A stretch of 64,000 nucleotides of DNA, taken from positions 868,001 through 932,000 of the forward strand of contig JACZZP010000005.1 in the NCBI GenBank assembly GCA_015183035.1. Direction: 5' to 3'. The notes under the pieces were generated by a model. The model was not told the origin of the DNA and did no database searches. It was given only the letters and a program-made list of their open reading frames with translations. A program made the translations under genes and the position numbers. Every line of letters starts with the position of its first letter. Positions within the stretch are counted from its first letter, which is position 1. This DNA comes from Meloidogyne chitwoodi (lineage: Eukaryota; Nematoda; Chromadorea; Rhabditida; Meloidogynidae). Of the stretch, positions 36,501 to 47,570 are shown in pieces.

Positions 36501-37009
36501 AAAAAATAATAATAATTTTAAAAAACCCATAAATTGCTACATGTGTCCATCCATTATTTAAACGTCCAAACATAAAACCTACATTTGCCTAAAAATATTT
36601 TTTATTAGAGAAAATTTAATTTTAGTAAGTTAAGTACCGAAACAAGGCATTTTCCCGTAGGAAAATCGTAGAAGAATCCTATAAAAAATAAAAGAAATTA
36701 TAAATATTTTAATATTTATTTTTTAATGTATTTTTAAAAAATAAAGACAAATTATTTGTCAAAATAAAAAATATATATATTTTTCAATAAAAATTAAAAA
36801 AAAAACAAACCACTCCCACAACAACACTTTGCTACCTAAAATATTATCATTTATAAAATAATATTTTATTTATTAATTTATTATATATTAATTTATAAAT
36901 TAAAAATTTATTTAACTCTTTGTTCTTCTGTTGCGCACTGATCTGCCGGAAGTATTGAAATATTGTGAATTGTCAAATCCACATCTCCGTCGATTTGGGC
37001 CAATTGCAT
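33570..37009 (-). CDS. Rhodopsin-like 7TM receptor, probably peptide-type
   Basis: About fifteen small exons on the minus strand, starting [20 protein letters not shown] at 37009 and ending [10 protein letters not shown] at 33570. Readable membrane segments include [115 protein letters not shown] and [17 protein letters not shown]. The cytoplasmic tail has a Ser/Arg-rich part ([19 protein letters not shown]) and a terminal Ser/Pro-rich part. The first loop has a conserved-looking Cys (SLVMCHLF) and a later loop [20 protein letters not shown] has more. I place it among rhodopsin-like GPCRs but cannot name the ligand. One intron (about 33690-34265) is long and contains GC-richer sequence with no exon I could support. 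The start codon lies 59 bp from the edge of the inverted duplication. Confidence 0.6.
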
Positions 37010-37067
37010 TAATATTTTTTAGTATTTTATTTTTATTTTCAATATTTAAATAATTTTTTGAAGAAGC

Positions 37068-40000
37068 TAGCATTGATTTATTGAATAAAAAATTTTTACC
37101 TTTTTGAAGCTAAATTTTAAATTTATATATTTTTTTCACAAAATTATAATTTAATAGAATTATTTTAATATTTCTTTCCTAAATTTTATTATTTTGTAAA
37201 CAAACTTTCCCTTTACTTTTTAATAAATTTTTTAATTGTTTCCTTATTGAAATTAAACTTTACTATATTTTTAACGAAAAGCTAAAAAAATATTTTTCTC
37301 CCCATAAAAAAAGAGGACAGTTAAACTAACAAAAATAAGGAAAATACAATATTAATTTTTACTATTTTTTATTTTATAATTTTTAAATAAATTTATATTA
37401 ATAAATATAATTTTATTTAATTAAAAATAAATTTAAAAAATAACCTTAGATTCATTTTTCAAATAAATCATTTTTTTTTAATTTTAATTAAATTTATTTT
37501 AATTGTTTTTATCATTATTTCCCTTAAATTTTAAACTAAAATAATAAACTTATTTAAAAAAAAATCTGAAAAATTTAAAATTTAAAAATTTTAATAATTA
37601 TTTTAAAATCAAAAAAAGTTAAAAAAATTTTTAGATTATAATGTAAAATAAAAAAATAATTTTTTTATTTATTTTAAAGTAGAAAATATGTAATTATTAA
37701 GGAAGCCATTTTTTACGAGAAGATGAAGGGAAAATTTAGTAAAAAAAATAATGATAAATAAGTTAATGGATCCCAATTAATAAAAATGTAAATAAATAAA
37801 TAAATGTTTATTACATTTAATCCCTGAAGGATTCATTTTTATTGATTTAAAATGAAAAAATTAAATTTTTTTAAAAATGTTTATAAAATATAATAAAAAA
37901 GGTATTTAAAAAAATAGAGAAATTGTATATTAAAGTCTAATTTCTATTTTCATATAAAAATTAAAAATAAAAGTTAATAATATGTTAAAAATGCCAATAT
38001 ATGAAAATTATATATTTTTATAAATTTTTAGTAAAATTTAATAATTAAAAAGAGAAAAGGAAAGTAATAAATAGCAAACTAATAAGATATTACAAAGTTA
38101 AATTATTTTTTAGTAAATATTTTAAAATATTTTTTTGATAATTTTGATAAAAATTAAATTGTCTAATTTATAAATTGAAAATTAAAAGAGAATTTTTTGG
38201 TAATTTATTAGAATTTTATAATAAATAATACAAATATTTATTTAAATTAAATTACATTAAGCAAAGAGTAACTAAATAAATATATGTTTAAATAAATTAA
38301 AAAAATATTTTTTTTTAAATAAAGACAATGTTATAAGACTAAATAAATTATTATAATAAAAAATAAAAATTTTGAAATAATTAAATAAAACTTTTTGATA
38401 TTTAATTATTTACTGAACATTTAATAAAAAATATATAAATTTGGCACAATTTTAAGTGAATATAAAGGGAAATAAAGCAATCAGAAAAATCTATTTTTCC
38501 GGTCTGACTTCAATTTTATTTTATTAAATAAATCTGCATTTATATATTTTTTAAAAGCTTCTTAAAAAGCTGTTAGTTTTGGCCGCTTTTTTTTTTAATA
38601 TTTTTTAAAAGCAAAAATGGTAGTTCATTAGTAAACTAAAAAATATTTTTTGAGGGAAGAGATTTAAAAATAATAAAAGAAACCCCCAAAGGAGATAAAA
38701 CAAATTTTTAAACATTGTTTAATTTTTAAATTTTATGTTATAATAAAACATTGAATATAAAAAAGAGATTGAAATTTCTAATTATTTATTTGTGGGATAG
38801 GACTTTAAATTTATTTCTTTTATTAAAATTATTATTTAAATGTTAAATTATTTTTTTTTAATATTTAATAATTTTGAATCAAAGCACACAAGAATTTGCT
38901 AAATATTTTATTTTATTTTGCACTTTAAGAAATTAAATATATTTGCCAACATTAAAATATATATTTTTTTAAATTACACCACTCTTTCCTTTTCAAATTT
39001 ACCATTTTAAAAAATTCTCCTCTCTTAATTTTATTAAAAAAATGTTTTTAATTAAAATTTATTTATTTAATATTTTATTAATTAATTATTATTGTTGGTC
39101 AATTGATATTAAATTAAAAATTAATGAAAATTATTTAAATAATCGTCAATTTAATTTTGAAAAACCAATATTTAAATGTTTTTTATATTATAAAATTGAT
39201 AATAATGAAGAATATAAAATAATTGAAGGTAAATTAGAAAATAAAATTTATTTATTTGAAAATAATAAAAATGAAGAAATTAATGAGAATAATGCTGAAT
39301 TTCATATAGAAATTATTTTAAATAATTTAATTAATAAAAATCAGGTATTATTAATTTATTAACAATATTTTTAATATTTTATTATTTTTAAGAAAATTAT
39401 TAGAAAATTAATTTCAATTAATAAGGAAATAAAATATAATAAAAATTATTATTATAATATTTCAATTTTACAACAACCTAAATTAATAAATAAAAAACAA
39501 ATTGATGATAAAATAAATTATTATAAAAAAATAAATTTAGAAAATAATTGGAATAAATTTAATTTAGAAAAAAGAAAATTAGATTTAAATGAAAAAATAT
39601 TAGGAGAAGAATTAATTAAAAATAAATTAGAAAGTGTTAAAAAAATATTTAATAAAATATTTTCAAAAGGTTATTATATTTAAATAATTTAAATTAATTT
39701 TTAATAATTTTTTAGAAAAATTTATATTTAAATTTGGAATAAATGAAGCAAATTGGCTTTTAGTTATGATAACTAATATTATTAAAACTTTATATTATTA
39801 TAAAAAGGGATTATATAATATTATAAAAATTATTTTTGATAAAAAAAGAAATAAATTTTGTTTAAATACAATTAATTTAATTGTTGAAAAATATGAAATA
39901 TTTAATGGAATTAATGAAATTAATGGAGATAATTTATTTGAATTATTAAAAAATGAAAAAGACAAAATATTGCCTTTAAGTAAACTATTTTTTTAAAAGT

Positions 40001-40612
40001 ACTCAAAAAGAAACTTTGATTTATTATATCTTTAATTATTTAATTTTTAAGTTGAATTAAATAACAATTTATCAAAAGAAGATAATACTTTTAACCGTTT
40101 AAATATATTAATTAATCTTAGAGCAATTTTAGAATTATATAAACCTTTATCTATAAAATTAGGATATTTTAATAAAAAATATGAAGAATGGTTAAATATT
40201 ATTATTATTGAAGAAATTGAAAATAAACTAAATAAATGTCTTAAAATAAAAAATAATACAAAATTTGAAAAAAAATTTGATAAAATTATTAAAAATTATA
40301 TAAAAAATAAAATTAATGTAGAAATTATTAAAGTTAGTGAAGAAGATAATTTTTTATATATTGGAGTTAATATGAAGAAATTTGAAATTATGGAAAGTGA
40401 AGGAAAAGTTTTTACTAACTTGATTACAGAAAATGTATTAAATTAAAGATAAATATTTTTAAATAAAAAAACATATATTTATTTATTATTTATAAAATAA
40501 TAATAAATTAAATATTTAATTTTAATTGAGATTTATTTATTAACTAAAATTTTTAATTAAAAATTTTATTTTGAAGGAAAGAAAAGAAAGAGCAAAAATA
40601 ATTAAAATGCAT
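37068..40612 (+). repeat. Inverted duplication, arm A (3.5 kb)
   Basis: This segment reappears in reverse complement at 60330-63881. One edge is at 37068, where GCTAGC diverges from the other copy. The other is at about 40612, inside the last exon of family copy 2. The arm holds about 1.9 kb of upstream AT-rich DNA with no other gene, the promoter, and exons 1-4 with their introns. The copies differ by only a few substitutions and small indels, for example a 6-bp GATACT present only in arm B near 63246. Confidence 0.85.
38919..38925 (+). promoter_or_regulatory. TGCACTT motif upstream of family copy 2
   Basis: Same heptamer and following sequence as upstream of copies 1 and 3, 117 bp before the ATG at 39042. 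Homology to copy 1 starts just before this motif; homology to copy 3 runs much further upstream. Confidence 0.5.
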
Positions 40613-40732
40613 AATGAAGGATTTAGATATAAAGAAATTGAAGGAGATAATCCAAATATTAATTATTTTAAAATAATTAAAATTATTAAAAGATTTAATA
40701 AATTAGGTTCACTAGAAAATCGTCCACAGTAA
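39042..40732 (+). CDS. Secreted protein with C-terminal Tc1-type HTH, copy 2
   Basis: Five exons (39042-39344, 39393-39669, 39716-39979, 40052-40434, 40577-40732) join in frame to give 460 residues. Exon 1 encodes the same 101 residues as copy 1, including the signal peptide. Exons 2-4 differ at scattered sites (for example FDKKRNKFCLN for FNKNMNKFCLN). The last exon begins ERKERAKIIKMHNEGF and ends IKRFNKLGSLENRPQ, but the stretch between them (RYKEIEGDNPNINYFK) does not align with copy 1. The splice ITEN|ERKE is required, because reading on gives VLN-stop. The predicted product is a secreted protein with a DNA-binding-like tail. An intact Tc3-like transposon lies 2 kb downstream, but its own HTH is of a different sequence type. 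Confidence 0.75.
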
Positions 40733-41347
40733 ACAAAAGAATAATAAAGTTATTTTTAGTAATTGTTTTTTTATTAGCTAACTAAACGAAAATTCCTCTC
40801 CATAAAATTTCAGATTTTCGGAAAATTTCTCTTCATTGTAAAATATATTTCTTGAAAATTCTTCTAAAAAATATTCTCCACAAATAATTAATTATATTAA
40901 AATAATCCAAAATTATTTTAAATTTTCAAATAATTTTATTATTCGTTGAGGAATTTACCTCCTATAATCCTTTAATTATATTCAATCCAATTTTTTTAAT
41001 ATTATAAGTTAATTTTGAGTAATTTATTTATTTATTTTTCATAATATTTGAGTAATTTATTAAATTTAGTTTTTCAACATTTTTTAATTTATTTATTCTA
41101 ATAATATATATTAATGATTTTTGTTCGTAATATATTTTATTATTATTTTTTAATCCTTATTTTGTTAGATTTAAAATATTTTTTATATCTTTTTATTTTA
41201 AATATTTTTTTAATTGTTTTTATATTCTTTTATCAATTCAAAAAAATTATTATTTTTTTAAAATATTGTTTCAAAATCCTTTCTATTTAGTTCCCTGTTT
41301 TATTAAATATATTTATTTTTTGATAAATCAATAAATAAATATTAAAA
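40733..41347. other. Intergenic AT-rich DNA
   Basis: No feature seen; the proximal part would be the 3' UTR of family copy 2. Confidence 0.4.
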
Positions 41348-42649
41348 ATGTTTTTATTAAAAATTATTATTTTATTTTTTATTATTTTAATTCAGAAAGA
41401 TATTGGTAAAAATTAAATTAATTTAATAAATATTTAAAATTATAATATTACTAAAGCAAACAAGTAGAAAATCAAAGAGTTAATTTTCTTTGGTATAATA
41501 ATTGTAATTTTACAAAAAAAAATAAAAATAATTTTCTATTAATATATAAAAAATTAAATTAAATTTAAAAGCTTTAAAATTGGACTGTAATGAATTTGAT
41601 AATAATTGTCAATGGTTAAATGGAGCTTTTACTCAACAAAATAATAATTCTACAGTTGCATTGACTTGGTATAGAAGTTTAACAAATATTGATCCTAACC
41701 AATTACAAATGATTACTGGAACTAATATTATTCCAAGTCTGTTTAAATTTAAATTAAATTAATTAAATTAGATGGAAGTTATGCTATTATATCAACAATG
41801 AATGTAGACAATCAAAATATTAGTCAAAAAGGATTACTTTTAAGTGCTATGCTAAATTGTCAATTATGGAATGGATCTATTTCTTTTAAGTAAATCAAAT
41901 TGAATTAATTTAAAATTAATTTATTATTTATTGTTTTAAAGTTATTGGACAAGTCCTTTTGTTATTTTAAATATTTGTGCAAAAAAAGAAGGTATTCCAT
42001 TAAATCGAACAAGTGATTGTCAACAAAATCCTTTTTCTCAAGGCCCAGGGCCTGCTACATTTTTATTTTCACCAATTAATCAAACATTTAGAGTATTTTT
42101 AAATATTAATTATTTAAATATTTAATTTTATTTATTTTTAGTTTTTAATTGAAGCTACCAATTTTGTATATGCAAATGGCCAATTAAGTGGAGGATTTGC
42201 TATTTTAGATAATTTATCATATAATGGTGATTATTGTACAACTACAACTGCTACATTAAATACAACAACACCAATGCCACAATCAAATAATGGAACAAAT
42301 TGTTAGTTTATATTTAAATATAAATATTTTTGTTTGTATACTTTCTGCTGAAATTCTCTATCTTTGTATTAGTTTTAGGGAATTTCTTAAAAATTAGGGT
42401 AATTTATAAATTTGTTAAATGTCCAATTTTTTCCAAAAATAAAAAGAGAATGGAGAGGAGTACAATAAATGGTCTCTTTATTAGAGACTGAATTTTTTAT
42501 TTATGAAATATTAAAACAAGAGAATTATTTATATTTATAAATTAATTTAAAAATTTATTTTTGTTTTAGCAACAATAATTACACCATTGTCAACAAATAA
42601 CACTTCTGCTACAACAGCCCAACCTGCAACAACACAATCAACTGGATAA
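41348..42649 (+). CDS. Secreted MAM-like domain protein with Thr-rich tail
   Basis: Seven exons by my reading. MFLLKIIILFFIILIQKDI is the signal peptide. VENQRVNFLWYNN follows in a small exon, then LDCNEFDNNCQWLNG and VALTWYRSLTNIDP. Later exons give GSYAIISTMN, KGLLLSAMLNCQLWNGSISF, YWTSPFVILNICAKKEG, and FLIEATNFVYANGQLSGGFA before ILDNLSYNGDYC. The opening C-F-D-x-C-x-W and the closing F-E-x-GG-x-AI-D-N-x-Y-x-C resemble MAM-type adhesion domains, as found in several nematode extracellular proteins. The C-terminus is a Thr/Asn/Ser-rich tail (TTTPMPQSNNGTN, TTAQPATTQSTG), likely glycosylated. The stop at 42647-42649 lies 80 bp before a Tc3-like element. The second exon is small and its boundaries are the least certain. 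Confidence 0.55.
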
Positions 42650-42730
42650 TTTTTAATTAAAATAAATATATAATAATATAATAATTTAATGTGCAAAAAT
42701 ATTAAAAAGAGCATAGATTTATTGAGAATA

Positions 42731-44307
42731 CACTGCTCCACAAAATTATACGTCCACCCACATTTTTAAAAATTTTTTAAGTATTAATGGACTGCTAAGC
42801 CTAAAAATTTTTTTACAGGCTAATAAATAAGTAACTGTCATAATGTATATAAAATTTACAAGTTTTTTTACTTTTTAAATTTTTTAAAGGAAAATTTCAT
42901 TTTTTGACCTCCACAAAATTATACGTCCACTTTACATTTTAATTAATTTTTTTATTCTTTTTAGTTTAGAAATTTTTTTTTAATAATGCCACGCGGTCTT
43001 CCACTTTCTGATCTCGAAAAAGGCCAAATAATTGCTTATAATGAATCTGGGCACTCAAATCGCTGGATCGCAAATAGACTAGGCAGGAGTCATGATGTTA
43101 TTAATTCTTTTGTCTCAAATCCCGCCAAATATGGGTCTAAAACTAGTTCTGGACGTCCTCAAATACTTAGCCCACGAGATAAACGCAGAATCCTTGCGCT
43201 AGCCTCAAATTCGATGATATCATGCAATAAAATTAAGCAAGAACTAGAGCTTAATGCATCTAGTGAGACCATTCGGAGGGCAATTCATGCAAGTAATGCA
43301 ATCAAAAGAGCAAAACTTATAAGTGCGCCACGCTTAACAGATCGCCACCGAACTCAAAGGCTTGAATTTGCTAGAAAAAATATGCAAACTAACTTTAATT
43401 TTGTAGGATTTTTTAATATTTTTATGGAAAAAATTTTATTATTAGGTAATTTGGTCTGATGAGAAGAAATGGAATTTAGATGGCCCAGATGGGTTTAATA
43501 CATACTGGCATGATATTAGAAAGGTTATATTAAGTATTAGTTTACCCCTAATATAATAGTTTTTAGGAAGTAAGATATTTTTCAAAGCGTAATTTTGGGG
43601 GTGCATCTTTAATGTCTTGGGCTGCGTTTTCTTCACAGGGAAAGTTACAGATGGGGTTTCCAAGTTCAAGAATGAATTCGGATGAGTACCAGGAGTTGTT
43701 GGAGGCTTGTTTAATACCATTTCTTGAGGAGCATGATAACCTTACACTGCGGTTCCAGCAGGATAATGCACCGATACATAATTCTGCCAGTACGCGCTCT
43801 TGGTTTAATGAGAGAAATATCCCTGTTCTTGACTGGCCGGCCTGTTCACCTGATATTAATGTGATAGAGAATGTGTGGGGATTGCTTGCACGTAGGGTTT
43901 ATGCAGATAATAGACAATTTTCCAATGTTAAGGAGCTTAAAAGTGAAATTTTGAAATGTTGGGATGAAATTGATATGAATTATTTGACAAAGTTAATTGA
44001 TTCTATTCCAAATCGCTTATTCCAAGTTATTAATCGTAATGGGGGTTCAACTGACTATTAGCTTTATTTTTTGTATTTTTAACTCTGGTAGAATAAAGTT
44101 TTTTTAAGTGGACGTATAATTTTGTGGAGGTCAAAAAATGAAATTTTCCTTTAAAAAATTTAAAAAGTAAAAAAACTTGTAAATTTTATATACATTATGA
44201 CAGTTACTTATTTATTAGCCTGTAAAAAAATTTTTAGGCTTAGCAGTCCATTAATACTTAAAAAATTTTTAAAAATGTGGGTGGACGTATAATTTTGTGG
44301 AGCAGTG
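42731..44307 (+). mobile_element. Tc3-like autonomous transposon, apparently intact (1,577 bp)
   Basis: TA duplications flank CACTGCTCC at 42731 and GGAGCAGTG ending at 44307. The terminal inverted repeats are about 205 bp each. Each contains two copies of TCCACAAAATTATACGTCCA (left at 42737 and 42910; right, inverted, ending at 44128 and 44301). This IR/DR layout is known from Tc3 and Sleeping Beauty-type elements. The two arms look nearly identical. With an open transposase frame, this copy could be recent and possibly mobile. Confidence 0.92.
42986..44061 (+). CDS. Tc3-like transposase (DD34E), intact, two introns
   Basis: Exons 42986-43402, 43446-43523 and 43567-44061 give 329 residues, the usual length for Tc3 transposases. 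The N-terminus [20 protein letters not shown] starts a paired-like HTH. A second HTH ([20 protein letters not shown]) and a basic GRPQ linker follow. Catalytic residues are the Asp in [14 protein letters not shown], the Asp in FQQDNAPIH, and the Glu in [12 protein letters not shown], with 34 residues between the last two. Splicing is needed to give [10 protein letters not shown] and IRKEVRYF. No stop or frameshift was seen. The enzyme cuts and pastes the element at TA sites. Confidence 0.92.
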
Positions 44308-44309
44308 TA

Positions 44310-44634
44310 TATTTAATTATATAATATTTAAAACTATTTTAGCTGGATAATTTAAACTTTAGTGAATAATGTCAAATTATATTCACTAAAAAATATTTTA
44401 GAAAAAATATAAATCTTTCCTCTAATATAATTAAAAAATATTATTCCACTAATTTTTGATTAAATGATTAAAATTAATAAATATGTATGTTGGTATTCAT
44501 TTTCTTTAAAAATAATAATTAAACTTTTTTTAATTTCCCATTCATAAAAATAATTTGCTTAAATAAGTTTATTTAGAATTTCTTTGAAATTAAATATAAA
44601 ATAATTTAATTATTTTTTTATTTATTATATTTTC
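44310..44634. other. Intergenic AT-rich DNA
   Basis: No feature seen. Confidence 0.4.
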
Positions 44635-45674
44635 TTAAAATTCCAATTGAGGGCTTGCATAGGCCAAAATGTACCTTTTTAAAATTAATTTTTTAAATTA
44701 TTTAATAATATAAATAAATTAAAAATAACAAACCGATCATATTTTTTAATTTTACAAATATAATTTTTTAAAAAATGACTTTTAGAAGAATAATCATTTA
44801 ATCCAACAATTACTTCAAATGTTGTATTAAAACAATTTTCAGCTGATTTCTTAAATATATATTTAAAAATTAAAATAAAATATTAATTAATTAAACCTGT
44901 ATTATATTAGCTATTTTTTGAATATTACATTTATTTAAATATTTGTTTTCTTCAAAAAGTTTATTTAAAGAATGATTCATATTTTCTTCCAATTGAGCAT
45001 TACAACACATTAAATCTTTTTTTAAAAATATTATTTTTTAATTATACGGATTAATTATATAATTAAATAAATTTTGTTTTTTTAATTTAAAATTTGGCAT
45101 TTATAAAATAAAAAAATTTTAAAACAACTCTTTTGAGTGAATTTATAGCTCTAATTTAAAAAAATGCTTAAATTTTTTTAAAAACAAAGAATAAAAACAA
45201 AACTATTATTTCCATAATAACATTCTGGTAGTGGAAAAGGTGATTCAATTCTTTTAGGTATTTCTGTAGTAGAATAATAATTTAGATTTTTTGCTAAAGG
45301 TATTTTTGTTGGCCTTTTTAAATATTCTAACGGATATTTTGTTATATTATTTAAAATATTTTTATTAGAATTATTAAATATTTTATATCCTTTAATTCTT
45401 ATATTTTCCTCAAAAGGTCTAAAAGGTTTTAAAAATATTTGTTTAAGTTGTAATTCCTTTCCAAGAAAAGTAACTTTTTTTGTAGGTAAATTATTTGGCT
45501 TTGAACTGAATTTATTAATATTATTATCATTTAATTTAATAAATGAAATGTTGTTCTAAATTATTTTAAATAAAAATATATTTTTTCTAAAAAATTTACA
45601 TTGTTTTCTCCAAATATTGATTTTAAAATATAAAAATAAAATAATAAAATATTAATTTTTAATTTTTTAATCAT
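44635..45674 (-). CDS. Ground-like (hedgehog-related) secreted protein
   Basis: Start at 45674 with a hydrophobic leader (MIKKLKINILLFYFYILKSI). A low-complexity Asn/Lys/Pro-rich part follows (KPNNLPTKKVTF, KRPTKIPLAKNLNYYSTTEI). The C-terminal exons give MCCNAQLEENMNHSLNKLF, then KCNIQKIANIIQ, AENCFNTTFEVIVG, SSKSHFLKNYICKIKKYDR and YILAYASPQLEF. The CC start, the C-x2-Q-KIAN-IQ helix, the FEVI strand and the closing RYILAYA are features of the nematode ground-like domain, a secreted family found in cuticle-producing and glial cells. About 200 residues in all. Exon boundaries near 45010 and 45200 are approximate. Confidence 0.65.
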
Positions 45675-46753
45675 TAATCATTTATTATAATTATTTAGAA
45701 ATATCTGAATTTTTAGGGGAAGTAAATAATTATTTTATTTTTAAATAATTTTTCAAAATAAATAAAAATAAAAAATAAATTTGTAAAATTCTTTATGGTC
45801 ATTATTTTCACTTTTATGCTTTTAAATCCCAAATTATTTGAGTGAAATTAAGCATTTAATCTCAAATAAATTTTCTGTCATTTACTTAAATATATTTACC
45901 TCTAACTGGTATTTTAAATAAAAAATTTTAAAAAAACTAGTTTTTAATTTTTATATTTAAATTATTTTTTTGTTTTTATTGGGAGGAAATAAATTTATTT
46001 TTAACTTTATTTATTTAGTTAAAGTCAAAATATCATTTTATAATTATATTTTAAATTACAGTAAAATATTATGTAAAATATTTAATATTTTTAAAAGTTT
46101 AAATTAAATAAATAATTATTTATCATTTAATATTTAAATTTAAAAAATATTAATTAAAAGAAGACTTTTTTTTTAATTTTTTTATTTTAAATTGTGAAAA
46201 ATTAAGCAGTAAATATTCATCCTCTATGCGTTAAACTTAATAATTATTATAAATAAATAATTTAATTAATAGTACTAGATTGATCTTTTTTATTAAAATT
46301 AAATAAATAAATAATATTAAAAAGTTCAAATAATAATAACAAAATAATAAATTAATAAAAATACTTAATATGTATAGGAAAAGATAATATTTATTATTAC
46401 TTTTTAATAATAACATTGTACTTATATAAATGTTAAAATATAAACTTTATTTTTAAAATAATAAAGCAATATTAAAAAATAAAAAAGAGATAATAAATAA
46501 CAATAAATTTTATTTATTATTTTATTAAAGTTAACTAAATACGCAAACAAAGACATTTTTGGGTTAAAATGTCATTTTATTTAAATATAAATATTTTAAG
46601 GATTTATGTGACGATAATGAAAAAATATTTATTTCCTTTCAAAAAATTTAAATTTTAAGGTTTCAATATTTACTGACTATTTAAAGAATGGAAGTTCTCG
46701 AAAATAAATTATTTAATATTTATTAATTTTAAAATAAAATAATAATAATAATA
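45675..46753. other. Shared upstream region of two divergent genes
   Basis: About 1.1 kb of AT-rich sequence between two divergently transcribed secreted-protein genes. No TGCACTT motif and no repeat structure was noticed. Confidence 0.45.
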
Positions 46754-47277
46754 ATGAAGCTTTTTTCTTTCTTTTTAATTTTTTTATTGTTAACAAAAGT
46801 TTTAACAATTGAACAATTAAAAATAGATAATGGATATGGAATTAGTAAACATGGAACTATGACCATGGATGTAAGTTTTAAAATTAATGTTTTATATATT
46901 TATTATTTATTGTTAAGTTGTAATGTTTAAAGTTTAATATAAAAATTCTCCTTTAATAGTAGTAGTATTAATGATTAATTTGATAAAAGTTATTGGATAT
47001 TAGTTTTACTTGTCTTTTTATATTTTGAACAATTTTAATTTAAATTCCTGAAAATAAGCCTTCTAAAAGGTATACGATATATATGTTATTGTTTGGATAA
47101 ATAAATAAATAAAAAATATTTTTAAATCAAATAAAATAATAATATTTAATTTTAAAGGAAATGCCAATAAAAATGGATGTTTGGAATAAAAATATTTGGA
47201 ATACAAGAAGAAAACCAATAAACAAATATGGATTAAATGTTGAAACAAATTCTCCAAACATTAGGAAAAGTTTATAA
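46754..47277 (+). CDS. Small secreted protein (78 aa), candidate effector
   Basis: Two exons (46754-46870 and 47158-47277) joined in phase 0. Signal peptide MKLFSFFLIFLLLTKVLT. The mature part of about 60 residues has no cysteine: QLKIDNGYGISKHGTMTMD from exon 1, then EMPIKMDVWNKNIWNTRRKP, ending NSPNIRKSL. RRK is a possible processing site. I do not recognise the family. The signal peptide, small size and lack of disulphides would fit a parasitism effector or a peptide hormone mimic, but this is speculation. Confidence 0.6.
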
Positions 47278-47570
47278 AAATTAACATTTAATTAATTAAT
47301 TATTTTAAATTAATAAATAAATAAAATGTATGCATACATAAATTAATAAATATAATTAAAATGTTTATTTTTTTAATTTTTTAAATAAAATAAAATAATA
47401 AATATTTTAAATGAAAAAAAAATTAATTTTTATTTAATTCAAAAATTTATTTAAATTTATATTAAAATAAATTAATTTAAAATAATAGCCTGAATTATAT
47501 TATTAAATTGGCAGTTGTTTTTAAATAAATGGATGAGATACAAGAAAATATTAAATTAATTTTTAAATAA
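47278..47570. other. Convergent 3' region
   Basis: AT-rich spacer between two genes that end toward each other. Nothing else seen. Confidence 0.4.

Noticed and set aside
42986..43180. Tc3-like transposase as the direct source of the HTH exon in the secreted family
   Set aside because: Its own HTH ([20 protein letters not shown], then [13 protein letters not shown]) lacks the GSLEN-R-P ending; a different Tc1-type lineage is a better candidate donor.
43442..43720. 92-residue minus-strand ORF
   Set aside because: Antisense shadow of the Tc3-like transposase exons.
47063..47257. 64-residue minus-strand ORF
   Set aside because: Antisense to the second exon of the small secreted gene at 46754-47277.
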